Origin: Pratylenchus scribneri
Lineage: Eukaryota; Nematoda; Chromadorea; Rhabditida; Pratylenchidae
DNA length: 64,000 bases
Direction: 5' to 3'
Assembly (NCBI GenBank): GCA_030063045.1
Contig: JAQSEB010000085.1
Span: 558,001 to 622,000, forward strand
Position numbers and translations under genes: made by a program
Part shown: in pieces, positions 11,901 to 24,300 of the stretch
Layout of the letters: every line of letters starts with the position of its first letter
How positions within the stretch are numbered: position 1 is the stretch's first letter
The notes under the pieces: model-generated
Told to the model about the DNA's origin: nothing
The model's input: only the letters and a program-made list of their open reading frames with translations
Database searches by the model: none

Positions 11901-14457
11901 AAAATTGGTTACTTCCTTATTGAGATAGGGTCAAAAGAATAGGCCCAAATACTCAATATTTAATTGGAATTGTCCTCCTTCGAATCATAGGAAAGACGGA
12001 AATTTATTTAAATTTGTTTTTACTTTTATTTTAATTTTTGTATTTTACACCACCACCAAAAGGTGATCGATTCCATCTCGGACTACATTTGGATCCATTC
12101 CCGGCTGGCATTTTGCGCCGAAAGGAAGCCGGAAAGGGCAACCAGCACGAAGGAATGCCTCAAATCCCCATTCCTTGGCTATTATCAAAAACATTGTCAA
12201 GGCAAGTTCTATACTATTTTTGGGCCAAATTTTAAATAAAAAATTAAATTTTTGGGCCAAATTTTAAATAAAAAATTAAATTTTTGGGCCAAATTTTAAA
12301 TAAAAAATTAAATTTTTGGGCCAAATTTTAAATAAAAAATTAAATTTTTGGGCCAAATTTTAAATAAAAAATTAAATTTTTGGGCCAAATTTTAAATAAA
12401 AAATTAAATTTTTGGGCCAAATTTTAAATAAAAAATTAAATTTTTGGGCCAAATTTTAAATAAAAAAATTAAAATTTTGAGCCAAATTTGAATAAAAAAA
12501 TAATTTTTTGGGAAAATTTAAATTTTTGAACCAAATTTTAAATAAAAAATTAAAATATTTTGGGCCAAATTTGAATTAAAACGCAAAATTTCGATGCATT
12601 TTCCAGCGTTGAACACCTGTGATTTGGCAGCGGCCAGCCCCACCGAATGCCTGGTGCCACTGAAGGCAACCAAAGGTGCAGTTTGTGAATGCATTGATGA
12701 GGCCAGGGATGACCTGAAACGACGAATTGCCGGAATTGCGGACGCAATTCGTGAAGCGGTGGAAGGCGGCTCACGGGCGGCACCCTCAATTGGTTCCGGC
12801 TCAAAAGTGGACCAATGTGTGGCCAACATCAAAAGACAATTGTGAGAATATTTTATTATGATTTTGAACAAATTTTTAAGTCTATTTTTGGCAAATTTAA
12901 TATTTAACTGAAGAGATTCTCTCAACCCTTATGAAAATATTCAATCATTACTTCTAAAAAAATTCATTGAAAATTAATTAGCTTTGCCACTCGTTAGAAT
13001 CTTGCCAACATCAACAGATAATTTTAAGCAAAATTTTTTAATAAAAATGCTAATTTGCTAATAAACTGGAAGATTTTTTATTGAGATTTGGCCAAATTTT
13101 TTATGGCAATATTTCGACAAATTTAATGTTTAATGAGGGCCAATAGATTCCTTAATTCTTACTATAAAAATTAGAAGATCTGCCACAGAATACCCCCGAA
13201 ATCAACTTAAATTTCCCTAAATTATTTATAAGATTTCAACCAAAAAAATATTTATTTTTTTTCTATTGTTTTACAATCATAAATGGAAAATAAAATCAAA
13301 ATTTTATAAAAATTTGAATCTGCATATCGTACCAGATAATAAATATCGATTTAAAAATATGCAACATTAAATTCATAAAATTATGTTTTCCCATTGGCAA
13401 CAAATTCGGACATTTTTTCCTTGGGATTTTGGCCAAATTTAATGCTTAATTAGAGTCATAAATTCCTCCAATTCTTGCTAAAAATTTTAAATAAATTCTC
13501 TATAAAATTTATTCGGCTTTTCCCTCCCCAAAAAAGGATTACCCCAACCAATGATTGGGCGGCCACAATTGACAATGCCCTGAACAGTTGCATCAAAAAT
13601 AAACCATCCACCCAGAATTTGGGCATTGATTCTTTGTTGAATGTTGGCTGCCGAAAGGTGAAATCATATCAAAAAATTTTTATTTAATTGAAAAAGGCCT
13701 AAATTTGCCCGGACAAGAAATTTAAATAACATCACTATTTCTTTTTTAATATTGTACCATATTTTTGGGCTATATATCAAAGAGGCTATAGCCAATTTAG
13801 GAAGGCGATATATCATTTGAAAGCCCGAAGTGTCCTCTACAAATTGGCTTTATTTAGTTTTTAATAAATTCAGTTTTAAAAATGTTACATGTCTTTGAGT
13901 GTAGTAAACCCTAATCTTCTGAGTAAAATCCGCTTATTTTACAAATTCTTTTAATATTTCAAAAAATTAGAATGCCACTTTTTAGAGGACATTTAGGGCT
14001 TTCAAATGGCATATCGCCTTCCTGAATTGGCTGCTTCCTTGGCGAGCTATGGCCAAAAGAATAGTCATAGGTGCTAAAATGCGCTGTTTCGAAGTATACG
14101 TCCTTTCCCTATAAATCCAAACGCCCGAAACCTAAACCTCGGAGCCTTGCTCATCCAAGTACCCAAATAAGGCCTAAAGTGGTTCTGAACCATTAATTAA
14201 ATGGTAATTTAAATAATTTAAATATAAGGCCAAAGTTGGTCCTAATCCACCCATTTCCCTTCAAAATTCTCATCAATTCTAATTTTGAAATTCCATCCCT
14301 CTTTATATAGATCATTGCGGACAACACGGGCACAGCGCAAGGCCAAATTCGTGCCGGCTTCGAATTCGTGAACAATTTGATTGACGCAATGGTGGAACGG
14401 AGCCGACGCTTCTGCGGCGGTGCACATTGCGACGGTCCGGCGGCGGCGGTGAATTGA
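8930..14457 (+). CDS. Secreted Cys-rich protein, 7 exons, two GC-AG introns
   Basis: Exons 8930-9108, 10072-10210, 11282-11467, 12063-12201, 12607-12841, 13537-13657 and 14311-14457 join in frame to 381 residues. The start gives a signal peptide (FLWLPTFLLILPILARG) followed by GGCDSKQLLGTYLGCLK. Cysteines are spread along the whole length, often as C-x(n)-C pairs in helical segments (ERCVLAVADL, KCIRVEISKA, ECLVPLKATK). No family was recognised. Introns 1 (ACAAG|GCAAGT) and 4 (CAAG|GCAAGT) use GC donors; using GT alternatives breaks the frame. Introns carry family A, family B and AT minisatellite repeats, explaining the 5.5-kb span for a 1.1-kb coding length. Extracellular location is predicted; a role as an effector is possible but not shown. 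Confidence 0.8.
9131..9430. repeat. Family A element, copy 4
   Basis: Left arm CTTTTGGCCATATCTCAAC begins just after the GC donor of intron 1; right arm ends GATATGGCCCAAAG. Confidence 0.85.
9690..9948. repeat. Family A element, copy 5, left-truncated
   Basis: The right arm is intact (GCATATCGCCTTCCTGAAT to GGCCAAAAGAA); the left arm is eroded. Confidence 0.7.
10353..11238. repeat. Family B inverted-repeat element with tandem half units
   Basis: Ends are inverted: ACTTGTCGCCGTTTATAATA on the left and TTATTATAAACGGCGCTTGT on the right. The phrase AAAAGTCTGCTCTTTAATTTG recurs at about 10608, 10789, 10972 and 11159 (about 184-bp spacing), with the inverse near 10415. This is a fold-back element whose right half was amplified. 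It fills intron 2 of the secreted gene. Confidence 0.75.
11503..11602. repeat. Small palindromic MITE-like element
   Basis: TACCGTAAATTCTCTATTAG on the left is matched by CTAATAGAGAATTTCGGTA on the right around a short core. A related, more diverged sequence starts near 27520. Confidence 0.7.
11641..11940. repeat. Family A element, copy 6
   Basis: ATTTTGGCCATATCTCAGTG on the left and GATAGGGTCAAAAGAAT on the right, with matching inner arms. In intron 3 of the secreted gene. Confidence 0.8.
12222..12480 (+). repeat. 32-bp AT-rich minisatellite
   Basis: About eight near-identical copies of a 32-bp unit with GGGCCAAATTTTAAAT and AAAAAATTAAATTTTT, followed by degenerate copies to about 12560. 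In intron 4 of the secreted gene. Confidence 0.9.
13757..14061. repeat. Family A element, copy 7
   Basis: Degenerate left arm (TTTTTGGGCTATATATC) and a well-kept right arm ending CTATGGCCAAAAGAA. In intron 6 of the secreted gene. Confidence 0.8.
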
Positions 14458-16324
14458 TGAGCCCCCAAGGGGAAAAAGAAGGACGAAAAAGAAAAGAATG
14501 AAGGAAGAAGAATGGACAATTTGGTGTGGCGAATAATTCATTCACATTTTGTTTTGGGGGAATTTTTGTATTCATTCATTCATGGAATTATTGGGCGGAA
14601 TAAATATAATAAAAAAGGATGGATTTGGATCAGAAAATTGGAAGCCGCCCGCCCAATACTATTTTATTTTATTGGAACCAGGACAGCCGACAAAGATGAT
14701 TGAGCAAAAACCGAGGAGCGAGGAGGATTGAATGAATGCTTATTAAGCTGAAAGAAAAGCTATGAAATAATTTGCAATGATTTTGGATTGAACAAAAATT
14801 CCAATTCAAAATATTTTCTGTTTCCTTATTGCCTTTTTTTTCCAGGAATTTTTGACATTTTTGAGAGCCAATGAAGCTTTTAATATTTGAATTCATCGAA
14901 TATTTTTCCTCTTCAATCGGTCAATTCCCTTTTGATTTATCCATTTCCCTTTCTATTTGTCCAATTTGTAATTTTGTGTAATTTCTATCTTTTTTTTTTG
15001 GATTTGTAAATTCGTGATGATCGAATATTTCCGGCTTCCTCCCAATTTTGTGCCTATTAAATCACAAAATAATTTGGCCCAATTTGGGGCAATCCACAGC
15101 TCAGTAAATTGAAGGCCAATTTCTGTAAGCCTTTGGGGCATTAAGGCCCCAAAATTGGGGAATTGGATTGGATGTTCTTCCCTCAAATATCCTGCTTTTT
15201 CCCCAGTCGAACATTTCTGCGCAACTTTTTAGAATCTGATCAATTTTTTTGGTCCAGCGGCTTAGAATTGGGCTAACATCAATTTGTGAATTATGAGGGA
15301 AAATTTAGGCAGTGCTCAAAATTGTTTGCCCATAAATGGCGCTTTTTTGCTTGAAATGGAAAGGAGGTTTAGGGAAAATCGCTATTTAAATCGAAGCCGC
15401 TTAAAATCCAAAATCCACAATCCATCCCAATTCCCAGCAAGCAGAGAGCTCAATTTCAGCCGTTCTCCTCTCCATCCACAAATTGCGCACTTTAATCCGC
15501 TGCCTCCTTCTCCTAAAAAACAACAATTTTGCATTTCCCTATTTGGGTAATCGCCGCCATCTCTTTTTCCCTATTTTTCCAACAATTTTTTTGTTGTTTT
15601 CCTTCAACTCCAAAAATCAGCTCATTCACATTTTTCTGCATTGCTTTCCATCCGTTGAGAATCCAAAAACATTATTAAAAAATCTTCTAAATTTGCTAAT
15701 TAAATCTCAAAATTTCACTTCCATTCACAGATGCCATTTTTGCTAAATCAAATTTATGAGAATATTTTCAAATTTAATTGTATTTTAAATAAAATTGTAA
15801 ATTAGCTTAAGTGGATTTATTAAAAATTTATTTAAAAAAAAATAATTGAAATCGTTGAAAATTCGTCAAATTTGGTATTTTATGATATTGGAATCTGCTG
15901 GATTTAACCTTTCCTTCCATATGAATTGTGAATTTTGTACACTGTGTAGTATTCTCTTATTAATTCTTTTTTTGTTAAGTGATGAAACGCAATTTGTGCC
16001 ATTTTCTCATATGCTCAAACATTTCCTCATCAAGCATTTTTGAATCCCACTCAAAATAAGATCACCACACAATCCAGCTTAAGATTAAGAATAAAAATTG
16101 CGCCATTCCCTCTCATCTATTTTTCTTCTAAAATAGGTTTCGCTCCAAAAGAGGTTTCATTTGCGCAAACTTTCTATGTTGCGTTCTCTTCTAAAACAAA
16201 AAATTGAGGGCAAATCAACACAAAAATCCTCCAAATTTTTTGAGGATTTTATTATATTCCCATTCCACAATTCCAAAATATTTTTATATTCTTATTTTTG
16301 GATTAATTCCTCAAATTATACAAA
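14458..16324. other. Intergenic spacer
   Basis: AT-rich spacer between two plus-strand genes. It should contain the 3' UTR of the first and the promoter of the second. No supported exon. Confidence 0.5.
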
Positions 16325-18131
16325 ATGGCTTTCCCATTCTCATTCCAATTCTTCATCATTTTTGTGGTCTCAATATTTGCGGCAAATGCCCAACAGCAAC
16401 AATCATCCCCTCCTCTGGAACCGGCCGTTCGTGTTGTCCGTTTTCAAGTCGATTATCCGGAGGCGGAATTGGAAACGGTACGAAAATTGCCAAACTGGTC
16501 AGCCGTAATGCGAAAAAGGTGATCACCAATTTCCATTTTTTCCAATCATATTTATCATTAATTTTCCCCATTTTCTCCATTTTATTAAAGTGTTCTCGCC
16601 TCGTTACGTTTTGTGAACAAACGTAAGTCTTCTTCGATTGTTTTTTGGTTGATCTAGTTCATTTTGCCTAATTTTGGATACTCTTCTAATTGTAGGAAAA
16701 TAAAAGATGATTTTTTGGTCCATTTTATCTCAAAACGACATATAGCTTCAAATTTAACCTCTATGTAAATGTAACCTAAATTTTGCCTTGGCATATATAG
16801 AAATCGAACCTTAAATAAGGCTAAACGAACGGTGCCCATTCTAATGTAATTTTTCCCCTTCTCTCATTCACTTAAGATTGGCTAATTTGTGGTGAAGCAC
16901 GTGAGCCTGGTGAACAGAATAGATTGCTAGCTCCAGCAGGCGGTTCTGCTAGCAAGGAGAAAGGGACAGGAGGTGGCGGAACGGATTGTGGCAAATTGCA
17001 GGTGACCGGTGAACCAATTGGCAGCCGCCAATATCGAGTCAACGGCACATTTATTGCAAACAGGTACAGTCGATAAATCAAACAAGGGAAAAAATGCTAA
17101 AAAAAGAGGAATAAATGAGAGAAGGTTAGAAATTTTGCAAATGTTTTTTTTCCTTTCTGTAAAAATATAACATTTAATAAAATTTTTATTCCGGTTATTT
17201 TATGTTTCATCTAATTTAGCATCGCCTGCTATTTAATTCCGCCTGTTTTTTGCTTAGAATAATACCGGTATTTTTCTAGGAAATAAATCCGCCTGTTTTG
17301 TGTTTTCGCTTAGAATAATTCCGCCTGTTTGTGTTTTCGCTTAGAATAATTCCGCCTGTTTTGTGTTTTCGCTTAGAATAATTCCGCCTGTTTTGTGTTT
17401 TCGCTTAGAATAATTCCGCCTGTTTTGTTTTTTCGCCTAGAATAATTCCGCCTGTTTTGTGTTTTCGCTTAGAATAATTCCGCCTGTTTGTGTTTTCGCT
17501 TAGAATAATTCCGCCTGTTTTGTGTTTTCGCTTAGAATAAATCCGCCTGTTGTGTTTCACCAAAATGTGTTTTCTCTGCCGTACTCCTTTCCCTCTCTCA
17601 TATTGAACCAATTCCCTTTTATCTTATTTTGCATATTTTAATTAAAAGCAAAATTTTTGCATAAAAAATACAAGAATTCTAAAACAATTCACAGAGACCC
17701 AGTTCGAAATGCTAAAGTGGAGGCCAACTCCACTGTTCAATCCGTCCTTCAAATTGGACTGAAAGGAGGCATCTTCCAATACACAAATGCCATGAAAGTG
17801 CTTGGTTAGTTTTTTAATTATTTGAACACTGAATAAAATTGGCAAATTAATAAGTCAATTAACCGTCAAAAAAGCATTTTGCCATTTTCCTTTAAGGCAA
17901 TAAATTTTCTATAGACCAAAATGAGTGGATTTTATATTTTTTTAATTATTCAAAATTTCCATAGGCAAGCCAAACTTGGAAATGGCCTTTGAGGAGGCAT
18001 TCTTCTGCTACCCGGATCAGGAACAAGTCCAAGGAGATCAATGCAAGCCAAGGGGCGGCCCCCAACAATCGGGCATTGGATCAACTACCGGCGAACGATT
18101 GAAAAGAGCAACAATTCAGCTTCCAAACTAA
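16325..18131 (+). CDS. Predicted secreted protein, 5 exons
   Basis: Exons 16325-16518, 16591-16622, 16877-17063, 17695-17804 and 17965-18131 join in frame to 229 residues. A clear signal peptide (FSFQFFIIFVVSIFAANA) is followed by a Gln/Pro stretch. The middle has a Gly/Ser linker (GGSASKEKGTGGGG) and the C-terminal part contains QSVLQIGLKGGIFQYTNAMK and FEEAFFCYPDQEQVQG. A few cysteines could form disulfides. No family was recognised. All introns are GT-AG; intron 3 contains a reverse-oriented array of the 32-bp minisatellite. The gene converges on the homeobox gene, whose stop lies only 265 bp away on the other strand. Confidence 0.75.
17222..17565 (-). repeat. 32-bp minisatellite array 1 (reverse)
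   Basis: About ten units carrying AATTCCGCCTG, TTTTGTGTTTTCGC and TTAGAAT, the complement of the arrays at 23.8, 37.9 and 52.4 kb. The leftmost units are degenerate. In intron 3 of the secreted gene. Confidence 0.9.
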
Positions 18132-18395
18132 TGATGCCGGATTTGAATGGAATAGGGGAAAATTTGTGATGATTTTTTTGGAGAAACAATTTGAGCTTGT
18201 CCATATTTTTTGCATTTTCTTTTATTAATAATTATAAAATTTTCCATTTTATTCACACAAAAAGAAGAAAAATTACGAGATCAAAAATTGGGCAAAAAAA
18301 TGTGGTGGAAAAAAGAGGGTGAATGGAGATAGATTTGTGCATATTTGGGCATTTTTAAAAAATTCTTGACTCATTAAATAATTTGCATTTCATCA

Positions 18396-21300
18396 TCATT
18401 GAGCCCCTTGGCTATAATTGTTGATGCCGGCAGCGGATGAGACGGCTGCAATTGTTGCCGTTGCCGTTCCACCGCCATTTTGTTGTTGCTGCTAAATTTT
18501 TTTAAACGGATTTAATAAATTTGGGAAAGCCAAAAATGTAAATGCCCAAAAAAAGAGCAACCAAATATACCCAATTGGATAGAGCTGGTCAAAACGCATT
18601 GAATGGTATATAATTTTTAATGGTTTGGTCAACAATTAAAGGGTATTAAACGGTTTAACCAATTTTGGTTTAATGGTTCAAAACCACGAATTAGAATTGG
18701 TTAAACCCTAAAGCCAAAACATAATCAAATGATGCATTCTTGATGAGTGGTTAAAGTATTTTATTAACCGTTAAAACATTAATTCTTTTTCGGCATTTTC
18801 AATGTATTTTTACAGCAAATTAAATATTTCTCAATGCAATGGATTACCTTATAAAAATTCCTGTACACTTCGTCCATTGCCGAAGAATCATTGCCACCGC
18901 CTCCAAAACATCCACTCAATTGAGGCGTACCAATGACGGCAGCCGTGCCGAATGAGCCCATTGCGGCATATTGGCCCATGGAATGGTATGCGGCCGTTGT
19001 GCCACCACCACCACTGCTGCCCATTGGGCGACCCATTGCCGGCATTGTGGCATAGCCGGAAGGACACCTTGAAGGAATTTAGGGCACATTCTTTTCAAAT
19101 TTAGAAGTAGGATTGTTTGGATTTTGGCTTGTCCTTAATGTAACACGGAAGCAATCAAAGCCAATATATCATTTAAAGCTCAAAATTTCTTCTAAGTGGC
19201 TTAAAATATCTATGAAAATCATCTTTTTAAAAATGTTTATATATTTTTGAATGAAATAAATGTGCATTTTTGAATAATGTCTTTTTTGAATTTACAAAAA
19301 AATAAATAAAAAAAGACGCCTTGAAGAAGACATTTAGGGCTTCAGGCTTTTCCCTTCCTTCAAACCCATTAGGAGTTTCTGAATTTTGGAATGGCATTAA
19401 TCAGATATTTGGAGGCATTCAATGGTGGGAACAGCCCAATTTGTGGTAGTTTATTTTATATACTCATCAAAGACCGAATCAGTTTTGATGATTTTTATAT
19501 CAAAATAAAGAGCAGACTTTTGGCTATCTAATTGGTATTAATTTACATATTAAGGGTTCATATTCATAATACTTAAAAACAATTTAATTTAAAATGAACC
19601 TTTATTATGGGATTTGAGAACAGCATTGTTTTTTATGCGTATAAATTAATCAATTCTAAGTCAATTTAAATAAAATTAATTACTTTCTTTTTATAGACAC
19701 AACATTCTGCTCTTTAATTTGATAAAAGATTCTTCAAAATTGGTTACATGTTGGATTGTGTCCTTTGTTGGTTTATGTGAGGCAGCCAAATCTCCATCCT
19801 CCCCCCCTCCCCCTCCTCCCAATTTTGGTAGAATTTCTCTCCATTCCTCCCCTCCTAAATTTGTTGTACTGTACTGATACTGTACTGCTGACCAATAGTT
19901 TTCGATGCCTCCACTTCGGCCTCCTCCTCCTCCTCCTCCATTCGTCCCAGTTGTTCCATAGGCGTTAGCCAATGTTGATTGAGCGGCTGCCGCTTCCCTG
20001 GCCTGTTGGCTTGCGACGGCTGCGGCAGCGGCTGCCGCCTGTTGCTGCTGATGTTGGGCCAACATGCTGGCCTGGGCCTGCGCCAACATTGGGCCAAGAC
20101 CGCTGGCTGAGCCGGCTGCGGCCGCCGAGACGGCTGCCGCCTTTTGTAATTGTTTTTCTTGTTTGCGATACTGGAAAATTGGATTTTGGTGAGTGAAAAT
20201 GTGACAATTGGGGGACCTTGGCTCGACGATTCTGGAACCAGACCTGCAAAATTGAAGGTGGATAATTAGATCAGAATATATTAAAATTTGATAGATTTTT
20301 TTTTAAAATTTTTTATATAAAAATTGGCGGCACTTTTTTGTGTGAAATCTATTCCTCCTCTACTTTGCCCTAATCTAGCAAATAGGCATAATTCTATACT
20401 CAATCTAGTGCCCACAAAATTTTATTTAAAATATTTTGTTCAATTCAATATCGTTTTTAAACAAGGATTTTCGCAAAATCAGTGTTATGATTCGGTTCCC
20501 TTATTTTGCAGTTATTTTGAGCTCACAATTTCGATTTTTAATTTCATCATTTTCTAAAATCGAAATCGACTTATTAGAATTACTCTAATATTTAGCCTTA
20601 AAAATCTCTGTCAAATTCATATTTTAAAGAGGTGAGATTGGAATTATCCAAATTTTTTATTAAATGCCATTTCCTCCACTTTTTATATCATTTTCCCTTT
20701 TTTCCAAACAAATTTCTTGTCCACTGTTCAAAAATCCCAAGAAAATTCCCTCATTTTTTCATCATTTGCAAATTTTCTAAATTCATTTCCAAATTTCTTT
20801 TAAAACATTCAAAAATCCAATGAAAAATCCCCCAAAAGGAAAAGAATGCGTGGACGACAATTTTCCATTTCAAAAAATCACAATCAAATTCATCTCCCAA
20901 AATGACTTCCTCCAACAATTTTGAAGAAGCCGGTGGCCCAAAATGATGATGTGTGGGGGGGGGGGGGAATGTGCCGAGTTAATCCGCTTTTCGTTTAGGC
21001 ACTCCTGCACCCAAAATTGGGATGGCTGGCGGCAGATGTGCCCACCCCCCACCCCACCCATCCACCCTCATTTGCCTTCCCGCAACGAAAATTGCGGGAA
21101 ATTTTTGGTGCGCAATGCGCATCCCAGAGGGAGAAGAATGGAAGGAAGGAAGGAATTGAATTGAAGGAGTCAATTTGAACACACACAATTGACTTCTTCG
21201 GTCCCCCCTTCCCAATTCCCATTCATTGTTGTGTGTGGCTCATCCCATCCACCCCCCCCCCCCCTTTCCCTTTCTTCTCATCGAAATAATTGGACTTCTT

Positions 21301-24300
21301 CTTATCTTGAGACCATCCTATTCAAAACCACCCAACCCTTCCCCTCCTTTTTTGGTCATTGGCCTCCCCCTTGGAATGGCCAACAAAATTTGTCAAGAGA
21401 GGAAGAGACTATGTAAGAAAATGGGAAGGAAATGTATGTTATTACTTTTGTTAATTTATTAGGTTACGGTCTCGGAGCTGAAACAGGGCGCTTCAATACC
21501 GCCGATAGTACATAAATGGGCCCATTCTTTTTGGCCTTATCTCAACAAGGAAGCAACCAATTCAGGAAGGCGATATGCCATTTGAAAGCCCTAAATGTCC
21601 TCTAAAAAGTGGCAAAACTAATTTTTTAAAATTTTAAAAGAATTTGTAAAATAAGCGGCTTTTCTTCTGAAAATTCGGGTTTTTTACATTCAAAGACATA
21701 TAACTTTTTCTAAAGTTAGATTTCTTAAAATCTAAATAAGCCAACTTATAAAGGAAATTCAGCCGTTTAAAATGGCATATTGCCTTCGAAAATTGGATGC
21801 ATCCTTGTTTAGCTAGGACCAAAAGAAATGGCGACGCAGGTATTTAAACATCCTGCTGATCGATCCATAATTTAATTTCAAAAAAAAAATGGGTGCTAAT
21901 TTGTTTGAGTCTATTTTTTACCCTAAATTCCATTATCCTAAATTTATTAACTTTTTTTACAAGTCAAATTCATTTCCCCTCTATTCCTCCCTCATTATTC
22001 ATCTGCCTCATAAATAGTTGAAAGTGTTGGCCACCACAATTGAAAGTCCATTCAATGGACCGAATTAATTGCCCCCTTCCCTTTGCCCTCTTGAACCAAT
22101 TGGTTGGTTGGGGTGGGATACATAATTTGTGGAAGCAAAGAGGGGGAATGAATAAATATACCCGGCAATTTTGGTGCGCGAACCCTCCGGGGATGCTCTC
22201 CTAATCCACCTACCCCTCTGGCGAACTTCTTCAATTCCCTTTCCTCCTCCCCCTTGTTTTGAGTCCAATGACCCGGACATTGGTTAGTAAGTCCTCTTAC
22301 ATTGCTCATTTGCAAACACAAATCTTTATTATCCGCTTCATTGGATTGCGCAATGCGAGAAGGCCAAAGGGAGGAAGGAAAAAGAGAGAATTGGGGAGGT
22401 TTTATGTAAATTTTTTGGGCTTATTTTTGAGAATGCCTTTGGGGCAAAACGCTGCATAATGGAATGGGAAAGAGTCTTTTGGGTAAAATTGAAAGGGAAT
22501 AAAAAGTGCCATAAATAATTTAAATCAAATTTTGGCCATATCCTTTTAGTTGAAAAGGACTTGCCTGAATGCGTGCCTCATTCAATTTGGTCATCCGGGC
22601 CAATTCCTCTCGATTATAAATGTCCGGATAGTGGGATTTTTGGAAGGCATTGTCCAACTCGGCCAATTGTTCCGCAGTGAATGTTGTTCGATGCCGACGG
22701 TTATAAAAAATGGACGAAATTTTTTTTTTAGAATTTTTCATGCACATTTAGAGAATGTCGATTTATAGAGAATGGCAAATTTATTATTGAAGGCAAAACA
22801 ATTAAATTTCTTTCGGATTCTCAAACTTTTCCAGTTTTCCAGAAAAATAGATAGAATTAAAACTTTAAAGATATTCTCATTAAAATTATATAATAGAATG
22901 AAAAATGAAGTTCATTTTCAGAGGAATTTGTCACATTAATTCTTAATTCTTGAGAAGAAATTAATTTCATTCAAATTGAAAAATAATTTTCTCATCAGAA
23001 CAATAAATACTGTAGATATCACTACAATTTTTGCTTATCCAGGATTTTTCGGAATCCATCTATATTCCAAAAATGGATCATTAATTTTTGGATTAAATAA
23101 TTTCTATTCAGTATAAATGATAAATTTTCCAAATTATCAAATAATTCCCAACAATTCTGTATGTACATATCATAAAATATACTAAAAAAATGTAGTTGGT
23201 TGAATTAAAAACTGACCGTGCCGGAGCCGATGGATATGGATTTGAGGAATGATGCGAGGGGAAAAGGCTGCCTCCTCCTCCCCCAATGCCACCTCCACTG
23301 CCAGTACCAATTCCAGTTCCATTTCTCGGTTCCGGTTTTGGTCTTTTCAGTTGGCCATTGCCACCCGAATTGCCGGATTGTTGTTGATTGGTGGATGAAT
23401 CATTGCCGCCACCCATCGATGATTGTTGCTGATGACTTCCACCCCCATTGACCATTGTGGCCAATGCGGCAGCGGAATGGCAGCCATCGATGATTGGGCG
23501 AAGTGAGGCCGCCGATGCCGCATATGGATTGTAGTGGGAGAAGTCGGCCAATTGACTTGGCTTCAAGTCCTGCAATTTGTATTGTTTTAGCGTTTTTGGT
23601 GGAAGAAATCCAAGTAGAAAAAGAGGGGAAAAATTACATCACATATATAAATTTATCCATAATCTCTAACATCTATAGAATGGAGCCTTTACTATTATTT
23701 TTGGAAAAAATGGGATAGAAAATTGACAAGCATGCATAAAATTAAGTTGGTGAAGCATAAAAGATCAATCTAGTCGAAAACACAAATAGGCGGAATTATT
23801 CCAAGCGAAAACACAAAAAAGGCGGAATTATTCTAAGCCAAAAAACAAAACAGGCGGAATTATTCTAAGCGAAAACACAAACAGGCGGAATTATTCTAAG
23901 CGAAAACACAAAACAGGCGGAATTATTCTAAACGAAAACACAAAACAGGCGGAATTATTCTAAGCGAAAACACAAAACAGGCGGAATTATTCTAAGCGAA
24001 AACACAAAACAGGCGGAATTATTCTAAGCGGAAACACAAAACAGGCGGAATTATTCTAAGCGGAAACACAAAACAGGCGGAATTATTCTAAACGAAAACA
24101 CAAAACAGGCGGAATTATTCTAAGCGAAAACACAAAACAGGCGGAATTATTCTAAGCGAAAACACAAAACAGGCGGAATTATTCTAAGCGAAAACACAAA
24201 ACAGGCGGAATTATTCTAAGTGAAAACATAAAATAGGCGGAATTATTCTAAGCGAAAACACAAAACAGGCGGAATTATTCTAAGCGAAAACACAAAACAG

